This document shows positions 1 to 8,800 of a DNA stretch of 19,011 nucleotides, one piece after another. Below the pieces are notes generated by a model that worked only from the letters and a program-made list of their open reading frames with translations, searched no databases and was not told the origin of the DNA. The stretch's first letter is position 1. Every line of letters starts with the position of its first letter. The translations under genes and the position numbers were made by a program. Source of the stretch: CALTSX01 sp051647685 (GTDB taxonomy: Bacteria > Chlamydiota > Chlamydiia > Chlamydiales > CALTSX01); contig JBOFEG010000031.1 in assembly GCA_051647685.1 (NCBI GenBank), forward strand, positions 1 through 19,011, read 5' to 3'.

Positions 1-1132
1 TATGCCGAATAAAGAAAAATCCACAGAGTTCCATAAAATCGCTTAGCGTTTTAATGCGAGTTTGGCACATTGGCATAAGTTGATGCATAAAAGCATCGTT
101 AAATTGCCAACCTTGCAAATATTCCCAAAGATTTGCAGAAGATGCAGAATGGATTAAATAATGTTGGTTGATCCAATCGAGTTTAGTTAAATCAAAAAAA
201 GCACCAGAGGCACCTATTCGCGTAACATCAAAAGATTTTACGAGTTCATCTATTGAATAAATTTCTTGGTTATCTCCCATACTGTAGCCCATAAGGGAGA
301 GAAAGTTTACAAAAGCAGCCGGTATATAACCTGTATCTCGATAGAAAAAGATAGAAGTGGGGTTTCTTCTTTTGGAAAGTTTTCTCCCATCTTTTCCAAG
401 TAACAGTGGCATGTGGATAAATTCAGGAGTCTCCCATTCAAAATATTGATATAGCAAAATATGTTTAGGGGTAGAACTCACCCATTCATCACCTCTAATA
501 ACATGCGTAATCTTCATAAGGTGGTCGTCAACAACATTAGCTAGGTGGTAGGTTGGAAAGCCATCTGATTTTAAAATAATCTGATCTTCAATATCGCTCC
601 ATTGATATACAATGCGCCCTTTAATACGATCGTTTATTACGCATTCACCTGTCAGCGGCACTTTGAGACGCACTACATAAGACTGACCTTCTTTTTCTCT
701 TTGCTCTACTTCTGCCTTGCTCAAATTACGATATCTGCGGTCATAGCCAATTTTTTGTCCAAGCTTTTTATTTACCTCTCGCATTTCTTCGAGTTCTTCT
801 TTCGTAGCAAAACATTTATAAGCATGACCGGCTTCAAGAAGTTTTTGGCAATATTTTCTATATAGATGAGATCGCTCAGATTGTCGATAAGGTCCATACT
901 CACCTCCAATATCTGGACCTTCATCCCACTGCAATCCGATCCATTGTAGGGCTTCTAAGATTGTTTTCTCATATTCAGGACGACTGCGACTTTGATCTGT
1001 ATCTTCAATGCGAAGAATAAAGGTGCCATTGTAGTGTTTGGCAAAAACATAGTTAAAAAAAGCAATATAAGCTGTACCTACATGTGGGTCTCCTGTAGGA
1101 GAAGGTGCAATACGGACTCGAACTGGTTTCAT
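1..1132 (-). CDS. gltX: Glutamyl-tRNA synthetase, N-terminal 377 residues (partial)
   Basis: This is a cytoplasmic class I aminoacyl-tRNA synthetase that charges tRNA with glutamate. The frame is open from an ATG at 1132-1130 to the left edge, so the C-terminal anticodon-binding part is missing. The protein begins MKPVRVRIAPSPTGDPHVGT; the usual HIGH signature reads HVGT (residues 17-20), a form I recall from chlamydial GltX. It continues with LRIEDTDQ and the GPYRQSER region, and the KMSKS-type loop is KLSKR at residues 251-255 (bases 371-382 encode KLSK). There is no clear Shine-Dalgarno sequence. The 68-base gap behind tsp holds a possible minus-strand TATACT but no good -35, so co-transcription with tsp is plausible. 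In Chlamydia gltX lies directly next to euo; here tsp is between them. Whether it also charges tRNA-Gln (non-discriminating, with GatCAB) cannot be told from this part. Confidence 0.96.
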   Translation of the reverse strand, partial: MKPVRVRIAPSPTGDPHVGTAYIAFFNYVFAKHYNGTFILRIEDTDQSRSRPEYEKTILEALQWIGLQWDEGPDIGGEYGPYRQSERSHLYRKYCQKLLEAGHAYKCFATKEELEEMREVNKKLGQKIGYDRRYRNLSKAEVEQREKEGQSYVVRLKVPLTGECVINDRIKGRIVYQWSDIEDQIILKSDGFPTYHLANVVDDHLMKITHVIRGDEWVSSTPKHILLYQYFEWETPEFIHMPLLLGKDGRKLSKRRNPTSIFFYRDTGYIPAAFVNFLSLMGYSMGDNQEIYSIDELVKSFDVTRIGASGAFFDLTKLDWINQHYLIHSASSANLWEYLQGWQFNDAFMHQLMPMCQTRIKTLSDFMELCGFFFIRH

Positions 1133-1200
1133 TAGTATACTCAAAGTTTTAGAAACAAGTATAAATAAAGAGAGTAATTTAGTTGCAGAAAAATATTATA

Positions 1201-3177
1201 TCATAATTTCGATCGAGTTTTCATCAGAATAAGTAGATCTTTCATAATTGATATAGTTTCTTCTAATTGTAAGTCACATTGTCCTAAAGATTCTAAGTTA
1301 GATTCTGAAATATCCGATTCTGATAAATTGGTTAAAAAATTTTGATAGGTAGTATTTTGTTGAATTCTCATTTGAGAATTTTTTTTCAAAATATCCAAAT
1401 AAGGATGATACATAAGTAAAGGTTTTTGCAAGTCAGTTAAATAAATTTTTTGCAATCGTTTTTTCTGAATAATAGATAAATCCGACAAGGTATCTTGAAA
1501 ATTTGGGGGAATGCTGTCGTTTTTTAAGGGGTTTTTTGTGAATCTTTCTCCCACCTCCAATTTAGATAAAATACCAGGTACTTCAATATCAGTTTTTGTA
1601 CCAGTAAATTGAGGGCTTTTTCCAGAAACTGTGTAGTATCTTCCGCGAGTTACTTTAAATTCTCCCTGGGGATTAATACGGATATTTTGATTAATTGATG
1701 GTTCTAATGTAAACGTTTGATAAGATCCTTTGCCAAAAGTGTAATCATCTCCAATAATGATAGCGCGTCCAAAATCTTGAAGAGATTGAGCAACGATTTC
1801 AGATGCTGATGCACTCGCGCGATTTGTTAAAACAATTAAAGGTCCATTCCATACAACTGTGCCATGTAGATTGCGTAGATGTTGGACTTGTTCATGTTTT
1901 CCTTTTACAGACGCTATAATACCCTTCTTTACAAAAAGACCAGTAACGGCAACTGCCTGGGGTAGAAGTCCTCCTGGATTGCTTCGTAGATCTAATATAA
2001 CTCCGAGCAAATTATGTTCTTTATCTAATCGCTGAATTTCTTTTTTTAGATCTTCAACAGATGAGCTATTTGGATCTTGATAGAAAGAGAATAGTCGTAA
2101 ATGCGCTATAACTCCGTCTCCAAAGGGTTGAACATTGGTTTCAAATCGACTTTCATTTAAAATGATTTCTTCCCGTGTCACATCTACATTGAAAATCTCT
2201 GTATTAATCAATTTTTCTTTTTCAAAATGTTCTCTAGAAAATGTTAGAGTAACAGCGCTTCCTTTAGGGCCACGAATCAGTTCCACTGCATCTATAATAT
2301 CCAGTCCTATAACGGGCTCTTCATTAACAGCGATGATACGGTCTCCTTTTTTAATGAGCCCACATTTTTCGACTGGACTACCCTCCAATAACCGAACAAC
2401 TGTAAATCCATTCAAATCATCTCGGAGTTGAGCACCTATTCCAAAGAGTCTTTGTTGCACTTGAATAATAAATGATTGAGTCTCCGTTGGAGTAAAATAT
2501 ACAGTGTAGGAATCTAAAGAACTTGCGAACGATTTTAAAATCAGTGATAGCATATGTTTTTTTTGAAATTCTGGTGAGTAAGAGATGAGTTCTTGTTCCT
2601 TAAGTAAGCGTTTTTTGGTAATTCTTTGTACGAGTTGTTCTCGCGCCTTATTATCTTGACAGGACTCGGTTTGCAATATGCGAAGCTGAATCAACCGGTC
2701 AGTAAGCATTTCTTCCGTCTCAGCCCAACTTGAATTTTTAAATTCTTCTAAAGAAATTTTTTTTTCATTGGGGGTTAAAGGGATATTTTCTTCTAAGCGG
2801 TTCCTCCTTGTAATAGCAGAGATCATCGTACTATAAATTCTCTCAAAAATCGTAAAATCTTCTTTTTGAATATCATTTTTGATTTGCTGACACATATCAT
2901 CAGATAAAGAACTATACTCAACTATCTCAGAATGAATGAGATAGGCTTTTAAAGGATCTAGTGTATCTAAGTAACCCTCTATCAGTTGCTTAATCAAAGG
3001 GGCATCTAAGGATTTATAAGAGACGTGAGCATGTAAAATCTCATCCATCTTCTTTTTTGTAATAGAAGGGGTAAGCTCTGGGGGCTTTACTTTAATAGTA
3101 TAAGAAGAGAGAAGGATGATTAGGAGGGGAATAAATAGAATTTTTTGTAGTCTTTGTCTAAATTTTATATATAACAT
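1201..3177 (-). CDS. tsp: Tail-specific protease Tsp/Prc (C-terminal processing peptidase, S41 family)
   Basis: This is a periplasmic serine protease of the Prc/Tsp family, the counterpart of Chlamydia CT441. The frame also allows a TTG start at 3189, but the ATG at 3177-3175 gives 658 residues and puts the catalytic residues almost where I recall them in CT441. A basic start (IKFRQRLQK) and a hydrophobic stretch at about residues 13-28 form a signal or anchor. A helical N-terminal domain follows, then a PDZ domain at about 248-316 (GIGAQLRDDLNG to GDRIIAVNEEPV). In the S41 domain the nucleophile is the middle Ser of SASASEI (Ser457, bases 1807-1809), the general base is the Lys of TFGKG (Lys483), and a Gln follows four residues later (KGSYQ). 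All catalytic residues are present, so it should be active. An A9 tract (sense strand; T9 at 2757-2765 as shown) lies in the coding region. A divergent regulatory region lies upstream. Confidence 0.93.
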   Translation of the reverse strand: MLYIKFRQRLQKILFIPLLIILLSSYTIKVKPPELTPSITKKKMDEILHAHVSYKSLDAPLIKQLIEGYLDTLDPLKAYLIHSEIVEYSSLSDDMCQQIKNDIQKEDFTIFERIYSTMISAITRRNRLEENIPLTPNEKKISLEEFKNSSWAETEEMLTDRLIQLRILQTESCQDNKAREQLVQRITKKRLLKEQELISYSPEFQKKHMLSLILKSFASSLDSYTVYFTPTETQSFIIQVQQRLFGIGAQLRDDLNGFTVVRLLEGSPVEKCGLIKKGDRIIAVNEEPVIGLDIIDAVELIRGPKGSAVTLTFSREHFEKEKLINTEIFNVDVTREEIILNESRFETNVQPFGDGVIAHLRLFSFYQDPNSSSVEDLKKEIQRLDKEHNLLGVILDLRSNPGGLLPQAVAVTGLFVKKGIIASVKGKHEQVQHLRNLHGTVVWNGPLIVLTNRASASASEIVAQSLQDFGRAIIIGDDYTFGKGSYQTFTLEPSINQNIRINPQGEFKVTRGRYYTVSGKSPQFTGTKTDIEVPGILSKLEVGERFTKNPLKNDSIPPNFQDTLSDLSIIQKKRLQKIYLTDLQKPLLMYHPYLDILKKNSQMRIQQNTTYQNFLTNLSESDISESNLESLGQCDLQLEETISIMKDLLILMKTRSKL

Positions 3178-3293
3178 ATTTAATATCAATCACTTATAGT
3201 TAGTTATTTTTTACTTGCTGTTTAATTTCATGTGATAAAGGAATAAGAATTTTAAATCTATAATTAAAAATTCATATACTTTATAACGTATTT

Positions 3294-3322
3294 ATTATAA
3301 AAGAGTTGTGTTAACTTTTTCA
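3294..3322 (-). promoter_or_regulatory. Weak candidate promoter for tsp
   Basis: On the minus strand a perfect TATAAT (3294-3299) lies 117 bases upstream of the tsp ATG. The hexamer 17 bases upstream is TGAAAA (3317-3322), a poor match to TTGACA. TATAAT is expected by chance in DNA this AT-rich, so the call rests mainly on position. Confidence 0.22.
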
Positions 3323-3334
3323 TTCAAAATTATC

Positions 3335-3360
3335 CAAAAGTAGCTATCTCTATACTTTTG
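3335..3360. repeat. Perfect inverted repeat, possible operator upstream of euo
   Basis: The arms are CAAAAGTA (3335-3342) and TACTTTTG (3353-3360), exact reverse complements separated by 10 bases. Arm centres are 18 bases apart, a little under two helical turns, as for a dimeric DNA-binding protein. The element ends 22 bases before the euo -35 box. It could be an operator (perhaps Euo's own) or an unimportant hairpin. There is no T-run after it on either strand, so it is not a terminator. Confidence 0.4.
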
Positions 3361-3382
3361 TATTAAAACTAACAAAAAAATA

Positions 3383-3411
3383 TTGATTTATATCTATTCG
3401 TTTGTGATAAT
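3383..3411 (+). promoter_or_regulatory. Candidate sigma-70-type (sigma66) promoter for euo
   Basis: TTGATT (3383-3388), a 17-base spacer, then GATAAT (3406-3411), with a TG at 3403-3404 placed as in an extended -10 element. Transcription would start near 3418, about 83 bases before the euo start codon. It is the best-matched promoter in the window and agrees with euo being an early, strongly expressed gene in Chlamydia. Confidence 0.55.
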
Positions 3412-3491
3412 TTATTCTTAAAAGAGTATATTACTTACATAATTGTATATTTATGTGGGATCTATTAACAAACTAATTAACTATTGATTCT

Positions 3492-3496
3492 GGAGG
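3492..3496 (+). promoter_or_regulatory. Ribosome binding site fixing the GTG start of euo
   Basis: GGAGG lies 4 bases before GTG at 3501. No in-frame ATG competes nearby, and the encoded protein aligns with Chlamydia Euo from this region onward, so the GTG is the start. Confidence 0.75.
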
Positions 3497-3500
3497 AATC

Positions 3501-3926
3501 GTGAACGAACAAAACCAAAATTCTCAAGCTGTATCTATTACAGAAGCAGCTCGAATTAATCATGTAACAAGACAAGCAATTTATGTCGCTATTAAACAAG
3601 GAAAATTAAAAGCGCATAAAAATGCTAGTCGATGGACAATTGATTTACAAGAACTTGAAAACTATCGCAAACAAAAATATTGCCGAACAAAGTCAACTTT
3701 TGAAGGCGAATTAATTTTTGATCAAATGAAAGGTTTTTATTCTGTTAATCAAGTAGCTAAATTACTTAATGTGCCTGCACAAAAAATTTATTATGCTACA
3801 CGAATCGGCTGCTTAAAAGCTACGCGAAAAGGAGCTGCTTGGGTTATGCATATTGATGAGATCAATCAATACAGAGAAAACTATTTAAATAAGCAGCAAG
3901 ATGCTCAAAAAGAGAGCGCAATTTAA
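3501..3926 (+). CDS. euo: Euo-type developmental DNA-binding regulator
   Basis: Euo of Chlamydia is an early-expressed DNA-binding protein that represses late genes of the developmental cycle. The match is from memory but strong over the whole core: VTRQAIYVAIKQGKLKA, RAKST-like RTKSTF, GELIFD, KGFYSV and QKIYYATRIG are nearly the same as in C. trachomatis Euo. At 141 residues it is shorter than the roughly 183 of C. trachomatis, with a brief N-terminal lead and without most of the C-terminal tail. Two excisionase/MerR-like helix-turn-helix units are visible at residues 11-56 and 80-125. They align without gaps over 46 positions with 15 identities, including the shared W and the final YR. The GTG start has a GGAGG site. 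The stop codon TAA (3924-3926) directly abuts the recJ stop on the other strand, within a shared hairpin. Confidence 0.92.
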   Translation: MNEQNQNSQAVSITEAARINHVTRQAIYVAIKQGKLKAHKNASRWTIDLQELENYRKQKYCRTKSTFEGELIFDQMKGFYSVNQVAKLLNVPAQKIYYATRIGCLKATRKGAAWVMHIDEINQYRENYLNKQQDAQKESAI

Positions 3927-3953
3927 CTACCCATAGTTAATTGCATCTTTTTT
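3907..3953. terminator. Bidirectional intrinsic terminator shared by euo and recJ
   Basis: On the plus strand GCAATTTAACTA (3918-3929, one bulged T) pairs with TAGTTAATTGC (3934-3944) around a CCCA loop. It is followed by a run of six T (3948-3953). On the other side an AAAAAG run (3907-3912) becomes a U-run for transcripts coming from recJ. Both stop codons (TAA 3924-3926 and, on the minus strand, TAG 3927-3929) lie in the stem. It should terminate euo well; for recJ the distance from stem to U-run is longer, so efficiency may be lower. Confidence 0.7.
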
Positions 3954-5726
3954 GTGTGTATTAATTGAAACCGATCTTTGTAATAAGGCATTTTGAACTT
4001 TAAAATCTCGAATTTGTAGTTGAATGCTTGATTTATTTAGAAAATTGCTTATCTGTGGTGAAAATGCCAGCTGAAGTAATAAATTTTTCTTCATCAGCTC
4101 GTGTTTTCGAGAAGCCATACCAAATGCGATTCCTTCTAGCATACGTCCATTTTGTTCTAAGTATAGTTTCAGATGAATCTTCCCAACAATTTTAGGAGGC
4201 CACGTTTGTTTTGCCTCCGTATAGAAAATTGGGGATGGGTTTTCGGCACCAAAAGGTTCAAGTAGTTGCAGAGATTCTAAAAAATCAAAAGTAAGTTCTT
4301 CAAAGGCTATCTTCCCATCGATATACAGTTTAGGTACAATATCCTGGTCAGATAGCTTGCTATTTGCAAGATGGATAAATCTAGATTTAAATTGTTCAAT
4401 ATTCTCTTCTTTAATAGTAAATCCCGCTGCAAAATTATGCCCTCCAAAATTCATTAAAATATTTGCTTGATCTCTAAGAGCAGGCAGAATAGGAAATTCC
4501 TCGATAGTCCTAATAGAGCCCTTGCCAATACCGTCTTCAACAGCAATGATCACGGTGGGTCGATTATATTGTTTGGCAATTCTTGTTGTAATGATAGGAA
4601 TAATACCTGGATGCCATTTGTGAGAATAAAGAACGATTGCTTTATCGCGAAAAATTTCAGGATGTATCAATGTATATTTTGTAATGTCATCTGAATCAGC
4701 TCTTTCAATCTTTTGTCTTTCCATATTATTTAAATCGAGATCAATTGCAAGTTCCTCTGCTTTTTTTTGATCTTTAATTAGCAATAGTTCAACCCCTTTT
4801 AAGGGATTGGCTATACGTCCAAGACTATTCAATCGAGGAGCAATTTTAGAAGCGATGTCAGCAGTGGTAATATGACTGAGTTTTAAGCTACATACTTGAA
4901 GGAGCTTAATCAATCCAATACGCTTAGTTTTCTTAAGTTGCTTTAATCCATATCGCACAAAAATTCTATTTTCTCCAATTAAAGCGCCCATATCTGCAAT
5001 TGTTCCTAAAGCAACTAAATCGAGGTATTTTTTTAAATCAATTTTTTGAGGGCTAATTTCATCTTTCGAGATGAGATAATTTGTAATGGCGTGAGCAAAT
5101 TTAAAGGCTACTCCGACACCTGTAATATCTTTATTTAAATAAGTTGCATTTGCGAGTTTAGGGTTAAGTATAGCTGTGCATTTAGGAATAGCTGTAATAG
5201 GTTCATGATGATCTGTAATAATGGTATCAATATTATATTCAGAAAAAATTTTTATTTCCTTTACTGTGGTAATCCCACAATCAACTGTAATCAATAAAGA
5301 ACAATTATGTTGCTGTGCAAATGCAAGACTATCCAATAAAAGTGTCTCTTTAATGGCCAAACGATGAGGAATATAATAAACAATATTAATTCCAATAAGT
5401 GTCAAAAATTCTGTAAGTAGGGCAGTTCCAGTAATTCCATCTACATCGTTGTCTCCATAAATTAAGACATTTTCCTTTGTCTTCATAGCTTGATACACTC
5501 GCTTAACAGCAATAGACATTTGTTCAAATTGATCAGGGTGAATTAAATTTGGTAGTTTTGCGTAGAGATAGGAATTAATTTCATCAAATGTTTGTAAGCC
5601 ACGGGCAAGCAACACTTCTGCAATAGCTGGATGTAGATTAAATTCTTTAATTAATTGTTCTTTTTTTTCTAATTGTTGAGTGGGGAGAATCCATAGGGGA
5701 GATTGAGATAGGGCGCCATTTTTCAT
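3927..5726 (-). CDS. recJ: Single-stranded-DNA-specific 5'-3' exonuclease RecJ
   Basis: This is a cytoplasmic DHH-family exonuclease acting in recombination (RecF pathway) and mismatch and base-excision repair, using Mn/Mg ions. The 599 residues are close to the usual length (E. coli 577). The metal-binding motifs are all visible: DNDVDG at 92-97 (DYDADG in many homologues), VDCG around Asp149, DHH at 172-174 and GTIADMG with Asp245. The DHHA1 part has WHPGI at 371-375 and the GGH of substrate binding at 428-430. The ATG at 5726-5724 has no clear Shine-Dalgarno sequence. It lies 127 bases behind secDF on the same strand and has its own candidate promoter. The 3' end abuts euo tail to tail with no spare base. 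The order euo-recJ-secDF is as in Chlamydia. Confidence 0.95.
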   Translation of the reverse strand: MKNGALSQSPLWILPTQQLEKKEQLIKEFNLHPAIAEVLLARGLQTFDEINSYLYAKLPNLIHPDQFEQMSIAVKRVYQAMKTKENVLIYGDNDVDGITGTALLTEFLTLIGINIVYYIPHRLAIKETLLLDSLAFAQQHNCSLLITVDCGITTVKEIKIFSEYNIDTIITDHHEPITAIPKCTAILNPKLANATYLNKDITGVGVAFKFAHAITNYLISKDEISPQKIDLKKYLDLVALGTIADMGALIGENRIFVRYGLKQLKKTKRIGLIKLLQVCSLKLSHITTADIASKIAPRLNSLGRIANPLKGVELLLIKDQKKAEELAIDLDLNNMERQKIERADSDDITKYTLIHPEIFRDKAIVLYSHKWHPGIIPIITTRIAKQYNRPTVIIAVEDGIGKGSIRTIEEFPILPALRDQANILMNFGGHNFAAGFTIKEENIEQFKSRFIHLANSKLSDQDIVPKLYIDGKIAFEELTFDFLESLQLLEPFGAENPSPIFYTEAKQTWPPKIVGKIHLKLYLEQNGRMLEGIAFGMASRKHELMKKNLLLQLAFSPQISNFLNKSSIQLQIRDFKVQNALLQRSVSINTHKKDAINYG

Positions 5727-5753
5727 GAAATTTAATCTATATAATATAAAATC

Positions 5754-5783
5754 ATTATAGCTCGAACCTTATTCTTGAGTAAA
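5754..5783 (-). promoter_or_regulatory. Candidate promoter for recJ
   Basis: On the minus strand TTTACT (5778-5783), an 18-base spacer, then a perfect TATAAT (5754-5759). The start codon follows 27 bases after the -10. The -35 matches the consensus at 4 of 6 positions. Read-through from secDF is possible as well, since no terminator is visible between the genes. Confidence 0.42.
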
Positions 5784-5853
5784 CGATATAATCATATCTA
5801 ATCTGCCTACTAGATTTCTTTTTCTAATAAACCTTGAGTAAATTTTATAGCGA

Positions 5854-8800
5854 TTAGTGTTTTTCAATTTGTTGTTTTCCGGATGCAAAAAGAGTATTTT
5901 GAGATGTATATGCGTGTAAAGAAGCTAAACATGGAACTGCAATAAACAAAGAGGAAAAGGTTCCTATAATCACACCGATTGTCATAACAAATGCAAAGCT
6001 AAAAATTGTAGTTCCTCCAAATATCACTAATGCAAGGAGAACAATAAGAGTCGTAATTGATGTCATTAACGTTCGACTAAGGGTAGAATTTAATGCTCCT
6101 GTTATAATTTCTTTGAAAGATAATCTACCTCTATTTTTCATATCCTCTCGAATCCGATCAAAGATGATAATTGTGTCATTTAATGAATAACCAATAATCG
6201 TCATTAAAGCTGCTATAGTATGCAGGTCTATTTGTAAAGGGACGTGTAGTAGGTGAAGAATAGAAATAGTTGAGAGAGTAAAAATTAGATCATAAGCAAG
6301 CCCACAGGTAGCAGCAATTGCATAAATCCATTCAAAACGGATGCTTATATATAACATAATGCAAAAAAGTGCGAGGGATAGGCCAATAAGCGCATGATTT
6401 TTCATAGCGGAAGACATTTGTCCAGTAACATTAACCCACGTTGTATCTAGTATTTGTTTAGATTTTGGAAGAATATGAAGTCCGCTAGATTCTAGTGTTT
6501 TCACAATCCAATCTAGTTTTGGATTAGATTCATATGGGTAAGTGATAGTTTTCTTATCTGACTTAGGTAGATTAGAAAAGATAGTGTGATTCTCTAGGCT
6601 TTTAGCAAAAAAGATACGCAGGTGATTTTGTGGAGTAAGCTCTCTTACTTGTATGCTTTGTATAGGAAGCCCTGCTTTTATAAATGCATTTTCCGCAGCG
6701 TGACGATACCCATTGGATGTCTCAGCTTGTAATTCTATAGTACATGCAAAACCACCGGTAAAATCCATGCCAAATATACCATGTCCGTTTAACATAAATG
6801 ATACAATACCAACCGTTAAAATGATAAATGATCCGAAAGCGCATCTTTTTGCAAATTTAAGAAAAGGAATTGTAGTTTTGGGAATCCAGTTAGACATTTT
6901 TAATGCAATATTTTTTCTATTTTGTACCCACATACAGAAAAAATACTTAGTCATAAATAAAGCTGTGAACATGGAAGATACAATTCCAATAATTAAGGTA
7001 ATTGCAAACCCCTTAATAGGACCTGAATCAAATTGTAATAAGATAACGGCTGCAATGATCGTTGTAAGATTAGAATCTACAATAGCAGAATAAGCTTTAC
7101 TGTAACCCGCTTGTAGAGCTGGGATAAGCCGCTTAGAAATAGAAAATTCTTCTTTAACACGTTCAAAAACAAGCACGTTGGCGTCAACCGCCATACCCAC
7201 TGTAAGGATAATCCCTGCAATACTGGAAAGGGTTAAAGTAGCCTGTAGGTTTTGAAGTATAGCCCACATAATGAGCAAGTTGAAAACAACAGCAATAGAT
7301 GCGACAAACCCTGCAAAGCGATAGTAAATAATCATGACACCCATGACTAGTATTAAAGCGAGTGCTGCTGCAAATAAACCTTGATTTCTTTCTTTAAGTC
7401 CAAGTTCGGGGCTGATATTTTTTTCTGATAAAATTTGTGGAATAAAAGAGAGCGAACCCGCTTTTAAATCTGATTCTAATTTATGTATCTCTCTCTGAGA
7501 AAAATTGCCTGTAATGGAAATTCGGTCAGATAGTGTAGATTCTAAATTAGGCGCATTAATTATCTGATCATTAAATAAGACAGCCATACGCCATCCTCTG
7601 CCTCCAGAATATTTTTCAAATTCAGTACCAAGTATTTTATCCTGTGCAAATGCATTGGTCCATATATTGAGGTGTTTTCTGGGGTGGATAGGGTTTTCTA
7701 ATCCATTTTTTTGAATGTCTTTTACCTCAAAAGAAAGGAAGTATCCCTTAGTCGGATCATAAGAAGTTACTACATTTTTTATGTTTTTCCCTTCCAATGA
7801 ATAGTTTTTAAAAACAATCAATAGAGGATGTCCATTCTGCTGCCATTCTGAAGAGGAATCTGCTCGAAAACTAGCAATGGAACAGAGCTTGTCATTGTAA
7901 AAACTACTAGACAATTGTGACGAGTCGGCAATTCTGAGCCCATTTTCATAGAGTACTTTAGCAGCTTCACTTAAAGGATTACTGAAAGAAGCCCCTTCAA
8001 TGCCGTATAAATGTCTATAGGCGATTTTGTTGAGGCTTACGGGATCTTTTTTCCCAGTAATCAAAGCTTCGTTCCAAATTTCTTGTAAAAAATTCTCTAC
8101 ATAAATAGCAAGATCAGGATTGTGCGTAGAGAATTTTTCATTTACTACGTGAAATCGCATTGTCGATGCCTGAATTAAATTACTCGCGGAAACACCTTGT
8201 GCACTGGGGAAATCGAGTGTAATTAATGCACCTTCTTGTCGAATGGTAATATCTGACATTCCAAGTTTGTTCACTCGTGTATATAGCTCATGAATGCTCT
8301 GCTCAATATCTGATGGATTGGTGACAGTTTGTCCATTTATATCTCGCAAAGCTATTTGTACTGTTTTCCCGCCTGATAAATCTAAGCCCCAGCGTAGAAT
8401 TTTACGTTCATCTCCTCGAAAATATTTTTTCCAGCTCAGAATAAAGTTATTAATAAGAGTATTTTTGATAGGTTTTGGAACATTATATTTCTTGCTTTGT
8501 GTCGGCAAGACTGTAGAAATATTATACTCATCTTGCATTCGTAGGAGATTCTCATGCATTTCTGTTTCAATTTGATTTTGCTTCAATAGTCGTTGCTGTA
8601 AATCAGTACATTCCAAAATTGCATATTCATTATTTCCAACTGCGTAGAAGTCTTCTCTAGTAGCTACTAGTAAAGGGTTATAATAATTTTCTTTTTCAAA
8701 AATTAATCCCATATATTGTAACCCTGATGGAACAGAGGATGAACGGTAACCGTGATGTGAAAGTAACTTTTGTAAATTTTTTAAGTCATTAAATAAAAGG

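Larger units (their letters stand above)
3178..3500. other. Divergent tsp/euo intergenic region, about 320 bases
   Basis: This is the largest gene-free stretch in the left half and is very AT-rich. It separates the minus-strand tsp from the plus-strand euo, so it should hold promoters for both. It contains a good sigma-70-type promoter facing euo (3383-3411), a weaker minus-strand candidate for tsp (3294-3322), a perfect 8-base inverted repeat with a 10-base spacer (3335-3360), and a 7-base AT-only inverted repeat (3280-3301) that overlaps the tsp -10 candidate. I see no small ORF with a convincing ribosome site and no tRNA. From the predicted start near 3418, the euo leader would be about 83 bases, long enough for post-transcriptional control, but I see no strong structure in it. 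Confidence 0.7.

Noticed and set aside
602..865. Plus-strand frame of 87 codons
   Set aside because: Lies wholly within the gltX coding region on the other strand; hydrophobic low-complexity product with no ribosome site.
3187..3189. TTG as the start of tsp
   Set aside because: Possible, but the ATG four codons later gives catalytic positions nearer to those recalled for CT441, and neither start has a clear Shine-Dalgarno sequence.
5774..5842. Ten-base direct repeat CTTGAGTAAA at 5774-5783 and 5833-5842 in the recJ-secDF gap
   Set aside because: Only two copies, AT-rich, and no symmetry; one copy overlaps the recJ -35 candidate, but chance is enough to explain it.
6713..7093. Plus-strand frame of 126 codons inside secDF
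   Set aside because: Antisense shadow of conserved SecD/SecF membrane helices; no family likeness and no start signal.
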